A stretch of 37,025 bases of DNA, taken from Putridiphycobacter sp045110285. Its GTDB lineage: Bacteria; Bacteroidota; Bacteroidia; Flavobacteriales_D; Crocinitomicaceae. Of this stretch, positions 34,036 through 37,025 are shown piece after piece. Location of the stretch: assembly GCA_045110285.1 (NCBI GenBank), contig JBGCGA010000081.1, forward strand, positions 1 through 37,025, read 5' to 3'. Position numbers and translations under genes: made by a program. The notes beneath the pieces were generated by a model. That model had not been told where the DNA came from and did no database searches. It saw nothing but the letters and a program-made list of their open reading frames with translations. How positions within the stretch are numbered: position 1 is the first letter of the stretch; each line of letters starts with the position of its first letter.

Positions 34036-35937
34036 TTAAAACGCATTGTCCATGATGTCTTGAACACATTCTGGGTTGAGTAGGGTGGAAATGTCGCCTA
34101 AATGATCTGTTTCATTACTTGCTATTTTTCTCAGAATTCTTCTCATTATTTTACCAGAACGTGTTTTAGGTAAACCAACTGTAAATTGTATTTTGTCGAG
34201 TTTAGCGATTGGCCCAATGCGCTTTGAAATAAGCTGATTGATTTCGGATTTAAGTCCAATTTCTTCAGAAAATACTGGTTTTAAAGTGATAAAACCATAT
34301 AGCGCGTTTCCTTTGACATCATGCGGATATCCCACAATAGCCGATTCAGCAACTGCCGGATGTTCATTGATAGCATCTTCAATGGGTGCTGTTCCCAAGT
34401 TATGACCAGACACAATGATCACATCATCTACTCGGCCGGTAATCCTATAAAGCCCTTCATTGTTTCTGAGGGCGCCATCTCCTGTAAAATAATTGTTCTT
34501 AAATGCTGAAAAATAGGTTTCCTTGTAGCGTTTATGGTCTCCCCAAATGGTTCTGGCTATAGACGGCCAAGGGAATTTTATACATAATTTTCCGCTCACA
34601 TTATTGCCAGTTATTTCAGTCTCTTCATCATCCATTAAAGCCAATTGAATTCCAGGTAGAGGCAAAGTAGCATACGAAGGCAATATGGGAGTAACGTTCG
34701 GAATTGGCGAAATCATAATACCTCCATTTTCTGTTTGAAACCACGTGTCCACAACAGAGGCTTTATCGTTACCAATATTAGTATTGTACCAGTGCCATGC
34801 TTCTTCATTAATAGGTTCTCCAACTGATCCTATTACTTTTAGTGAGGATAAATCATAGTTAGTAACGTAATCTAAGCTTTCCTTTGCAAGTGCTCGAATG
34901 GCAGTTGGCGCAGTGTAAAATTGATTAACCTTATGTTTTTCTATGATCTGCCAAAACCTGCCACAGTCTGGATAGGAGGGAACCCCTTCAAACATTATAC
35001 TGGTAGCTCCATTAGCAAGTGGGCCATAGGTAATATAGCTATGGCCAGTTATCCAGCCAATATCAGCCGAACACCAAAAGATATCATTTTCTTGATATTG
35101 AAAAACATTCTTAAAGGTATAAGATGCATAAACCATATAGCCTGCTGTTGTATGTACCATTCCTTTTGGTTTGCCTGTTGAGCCTGATGTATAAAGTATA
35201 AACAAGGGGTCCTCTGCATTCATTACTTCCGGCTCACATTCTGTTGATGCAGCATCAAGCAACGGCTGAATCCACTCGTCACGCTCAGAAACCATTTCTA
35301 TATTCGTTTGGGTTCGTTTGACTACAAGTACTTTTTTGAGACTTTTACAATGAACAGCCGCTTCATTCACTATCTGTTTTAGATCAATAATTTTTGTTCC
35401 TCTATATCCACCGTCAGATGTGATGACAAGTTTACATTCACTATCATTTATTCTAGAGGATAATGCTTGACTTGAAAATCCTGCAAAAACCACTGAGTGA
35501 ATAGCACCAATTCTCGCGCAGGCTAATAATGAAATTGAGAGTTCTGGAATCATTGGCAGATATATGCAAATTCTGTCGCCTTTTTTGATGCCTTTTGCTT
35601 TTAAAACGTTGGCTAATTGATTGACGCGTTGGTACAATTGCTGATAGGTAATGTGCTCCGTTTCATCATCAGGATTATTGGGCTCAAATAATAGGGCGGT
35701 TTGATTAGCCTTTTTAGCTAAATGCCGATCGATACAGTTTTCGGTGATGTTCAGTTTTGCACCTTCAAACCACTTTACTTCTGGTTTTTCAAAATCCCAG
35801 CTCAACACATTGTCCCAATGTTTTCTCCACAAAAAATTATCTTTTGCAATACTATCCCAAAATGCTTCAGGGTTTTCAACCGACTGTGCATATACTTTGT
35901 GGTATTCCTCAAGACTTTTTATTTGATAATTGCTCAT
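34036..35937 (-). CDS. acsA: acetyl-CoA synthetase (AMP-forming)
   Basis: A 633-residue ANL-superfamily ligase that activates acetate to acetyl-CoA through acetyl-AMP. Motifs: YTSGSTGKPKG (249-259, AMP binding), the acetate-pocket segment VDTWFQTENGG, the hinge TGRVDDVIIVSGHNLGT and the regulatory Lys596 in RSGKIMRR, which is acetylated in characterised homologues. Length fits the family (about 630-650). A run of about 11 T lies just before the start on the plus strand (an A-tract in the leader). The gene converts acetate for citrate synthase and accA in this window. Confidence 0.96.
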   Translation of the reverse strand: MSNYQIKSLEEYHKVYAQSVENPEAFWDSIAKDNFLWRKHWDNVLSWDFEKPEVKWFEGAKLNITENCIDRHLAKKANQTALLFEPNNPDDETEHITYQQLYQRVNQLANVLKAKGIKKGDRICIYLPMIPELSISLLACARIGAIHSVVFAGFSSQALSSRINDSECKLVITSDGGYRGTKIIDLKQIVNEAAVHCKSLKKVLVVKRTQTNIEMVSERDEWIQPLLDAASTECEPEVMNAEDPLFILYTSGSTGKPKGMVHTTAGYMVYASYTFKNVFQYQENDIFWCSADIGWITGHSYITYGPLANGATSIMFEGVPSYPDCGRFWQIIEKHKVNQFYTAPTAIRALAKESLDYVTNYDLSSLKVIGSVGEPINEEAWHWYNTNIGNDKASVVDTWFQTENGGIMISPIPNVTPILPSYATLPLPGIQLALMDDEETEITGNNVSGKLCIKFPWPSIARTIWGDHKRYKETYFSAFKNNYFTGDGALRNNEGLYRITGRVDDVIIVSGHNLGTAPIEDAINEHPAVAESAIVGYPHDVKGNALYGFITLKPVFSEEIGLKSEINQLISKRIGPIAKLDKIQFTVGLPKTRSGKIMRRILRKIASNETDHLGDISTLLNPECVQDIMDNAF

Positions 35938-36033
35938 AACAACTGATATTTTTTTTTTTGGAAAACGTTAAATTAAGAAAGAAGAATCAATTAAAAAAGA
36001 GTCCGCGTAAATATTAGGTGTTAATAACTATTT

Positions 36034-36067
36034 AGAATGATTCTTGTTAGTTATTTAGAATTGTTCT
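36034..36067. promoter_or_regulatory. twin palindromic operator candidate
   Basis: Two similar 15-mers, ATTTAGAATGATTCT (36030-36044) and ATTTAGAATTGTTCT (36053-36067), start 23 bp apart. Their cores AGAATGATTCT (36034-36044) and AGAATTGTTCT (36057-36067) are inverted repeats of the dimer-binding type. The second overlaps the -33 element of the downstream promoter. They lie between acsA and the Cys-rich gene, so either or both could be controlled. Confidence 0.4.
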
Positions 36068-36089
36068 ACATTAGCACTATATAATTTAG
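36061..36089 (+). promoter_or_regulatory. promoter candidate for the Cys-rich small gene
   Basis: TTG at 36061-36063, 18-nt spacer, TAATTTAG at 36082-36089 (one mismatch to TAnnTTTG). The predicted transcript start lies close to the TTG start codon at 36094. Confidence 0.4.
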
Positions 36090-36093
36090 AGAA

Positions 36094-36228
36094 TTGGTAA
36101 AAAAACACGTTATAACGCCCAGTATTATTGATGTTGAAGTTAATTTTGACTTTGAGTGCAAGAAGAAGAAATGCTGCAAAAAGTATAAAAAAGGTAAAAA
36201 AGCTTGTTCGAGCTGTCCTAAGCATTAA
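36094..36228 (+). CDS. very small Cys/Lys-rich protein
   Basis: A 44-residue frame starting at TTG, with no ATG or GTG available. The last part is C-x4-CC-x9-C-x2-C (Cys22, 27, 28, 38, 41) embedded in lysines (KKKKCCKKYKKGKK) and ends CPKH. The pattern looks like a real conserved product rather than chance, since the five Cys are concentrated in the 20 C-terminal residues and the N-terminal half is regular (TPSIIDVEVNFDFE). The composition suggests metal or redox chemistry or nucleic-acid binding. Its stop TAA and the glycosyltransferase stop share the palindrome TTAA (36225-36228). The start is uncertain. Confidence 0.55.
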   Translation: MVKKHVITPSIIDVEVNFDFECKKKKCCKKYKKGKKACSSCPKH

Positions 36229-37025
36229 GCATTATAGTCCATTAATTTTCTCAAACCTCTTAAGCATACTATTTGATCTTTAGCTTTTTTTGAAGCCAGT
36301 AATTGATAGTTTTCTGCTACTTGGTCCTCTCCATAACTCCTTTTGTGGTACAAATGATAGACAATGGCTTTGTTTTTCATTGATTTTAATTTTAAGCCAT
36401 GTTCCTTGAGGCGCCACTCTATGTCAACATCCTCACCAACGCCAGGTGATGTATAGTCTTCATCAAAACCATTCACCATTTCGAGATTAGATTTTAGTGC
36501 GCCCCAATTACAACCTAATAAACCACGTTTTTTAAAACTCAATTTAAACCAAGGGAAGTAAACTCCTTCTTTATTCTTTTTTGAACCAGAAAAGAGTAGT
36601 GCTGGAAATTTTAAATGAGTAAGTTTTAATTTGTTCAGCATTTTTCTACTAATCTTCTCACTTAGCATCACTCGTCTGCCACTTAAAATCGCATTTTTAG
36701 CATTGGCTTGCTGATAGCTCCTAATAAAATGCTTGTGCGGAATGCAATCTCCGTCTATAAAAACTAATAATTCATGTTTTGATGCAATAATAGCGCGATT
36801 CAAGATTCTATTTTTCCTAAAGCCTTTATCCTCTTGCGATATATGTTGAATAGGAAAGGAACATTTGGTTTTTGCCTTTTCTATAAACGCGATCGTTTCT
36901 TCTGAATCATCATCCTCCGCAACAATCAATTCAAAGTCCTGCACCGACTGTAAAATTAACCCTTCAAGAATTAACTGAAGGTTTGGCAGGTTTTTATAGT
37001 ATGAGACGATTAGGGAAATTGCCAT
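36225..37025 (-). CDS. family 2 glycosyltransferase
   Basis: A GT-A-fold glycosyltransferase of 266 residues as seen, with its ATG in the last three bases of the window, so the start is likely real (MAISLIVSYYKN is a normal GT2 opening) but upstream sequence is missing. Nucleotide-sugar binding: AEDDDSEE (37-42), the metal-binding DGD (91-93), then the acceptor-side GCNWGALKSN and the catalytic-base segment GEDVDIEWRLKEHG (with Glu198 and Asp199), which is typical of galactosyltransferase-type C-terminal modules. It probably builds a surface polysaccharide or glycan. Donor and acceptor are unknown. Confidence 0.88.
   Translation of the reverse strand: MAISLIVSYYKNLPNLQLILEGLILQSVQDFELIVAEDDDSEETIAFIEKAKTKCSFPIQHISQEDKGFRKNRILNRAIIASKHELLVFIDGDCIPHKHFIRSYQQANAKNAILSGRRVMLSEKISRKMLNKLKLTHLKFPALLFSGSKKNKEGVYFPWFKLSFKKRGLLGCNWGALKSNLEMVNGFDEDYTSPGVGEDVDIEWRLKEHGLKLKSMKNKAIVYHLYHKRSYGEDQVAENYQLLASKKAKDQIVCLRGLRKLMDYNA

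Noticed and set aside
36121..36230. overlapping plus-strand frame MLKLILTLSARRR... in the microprotein region
   Set aside because: It has no conserved pattern, and the Cys-rich frame is the one with patterned residues and a matching stop.

Overview
The window is a stretch of ordinary chromosome from a member of the Bacteroidota. The evidence: low GC; no Shine-Dalgarno sequences; several upstream regions with the Bacteroidota -7 element TAnnTTTG (or TAnnTTCG), sometimes with a TTG 15-22 nt upstream; many lipoproteins and small secreted proteins; and typical family members such as a fused 2-oxoacid dehydrogenase E1, a DPP-IV-like S9 peptidase and an LpxH-type hydrolase of lipid A synthesis. A flavobacterial or cytophagal relative fits best, but the order cannot be fixed from this sequence. 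No insertion sequence, prophage, CRISPR array, tRNA or rRNA was seen.

Layout. 1-1.6 kb: tlpA-like thioredoxin lipoprotein and lpxH, ended by a strong hairpin. 1.6-8.9 kb: clpC (minus), gyrA, a secreted TPR protein and a GNAT acetyltransferase. 8.9-12.2 kb: ispE (minus), then a tightly packed set of accA, a seven-helix membrane protein and a gamma-carbonic-anhydrase-like protein. 12.2-14.4 kb: three minus-strand genes (secreted unknown, membrane-anchored VOC protein, SAM hydroxide adenosyltransferase). 14.4-17.5 kb: phoH, dodecin, purC and a LOG-family gene. 17.6-23.2 kb: a plus-strand run of DPP-IV-like peptidase, thioredoxin lipoprotein, tag, pcm and two unrecognised proteins. 23.2-26 kb: two conserved-looking unknowns (minus) flanking a large lipoprotein. 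26-31 kb: fused E1 dehydrogenase, MOSC protein, citrate synthase and an HExxH lipoprotein. 31-37 kb: small lipoprotein, unknown plus GNAT pair, outer-membrane protein, VOC protein, acetyl-CoA synthetase, a very small Cys-rich protein, and a family 2 glycosyltransferase that reaches the window edge.

Functional themes are acetyl-CoA metabolism (accA, bkd-type E1, gltA, acsA), envelope assembly and quality control (lpxH, lipoproteins, thioredoxins, S9 peptidase, glycosyltransferase), protein and DNA maintenance (clpC, pcm, gyrA, tag), and isoprenoid and purine synthesis (ispE, purC).

The most interesting parts are not the housekeeping genes: a cloverleaf-like inverted-repeat structure with an orphan promoter after ispE; an unlisted Cys/Lys-rich microprotein with a twin-palindrome operator over its promoter; a dodecin that lacks both flavin-binding residues; an apparently leaderless GTG-start gene; the accA/carbonic-anhydrase gene coupling; and the unknown gene pair after pcm.
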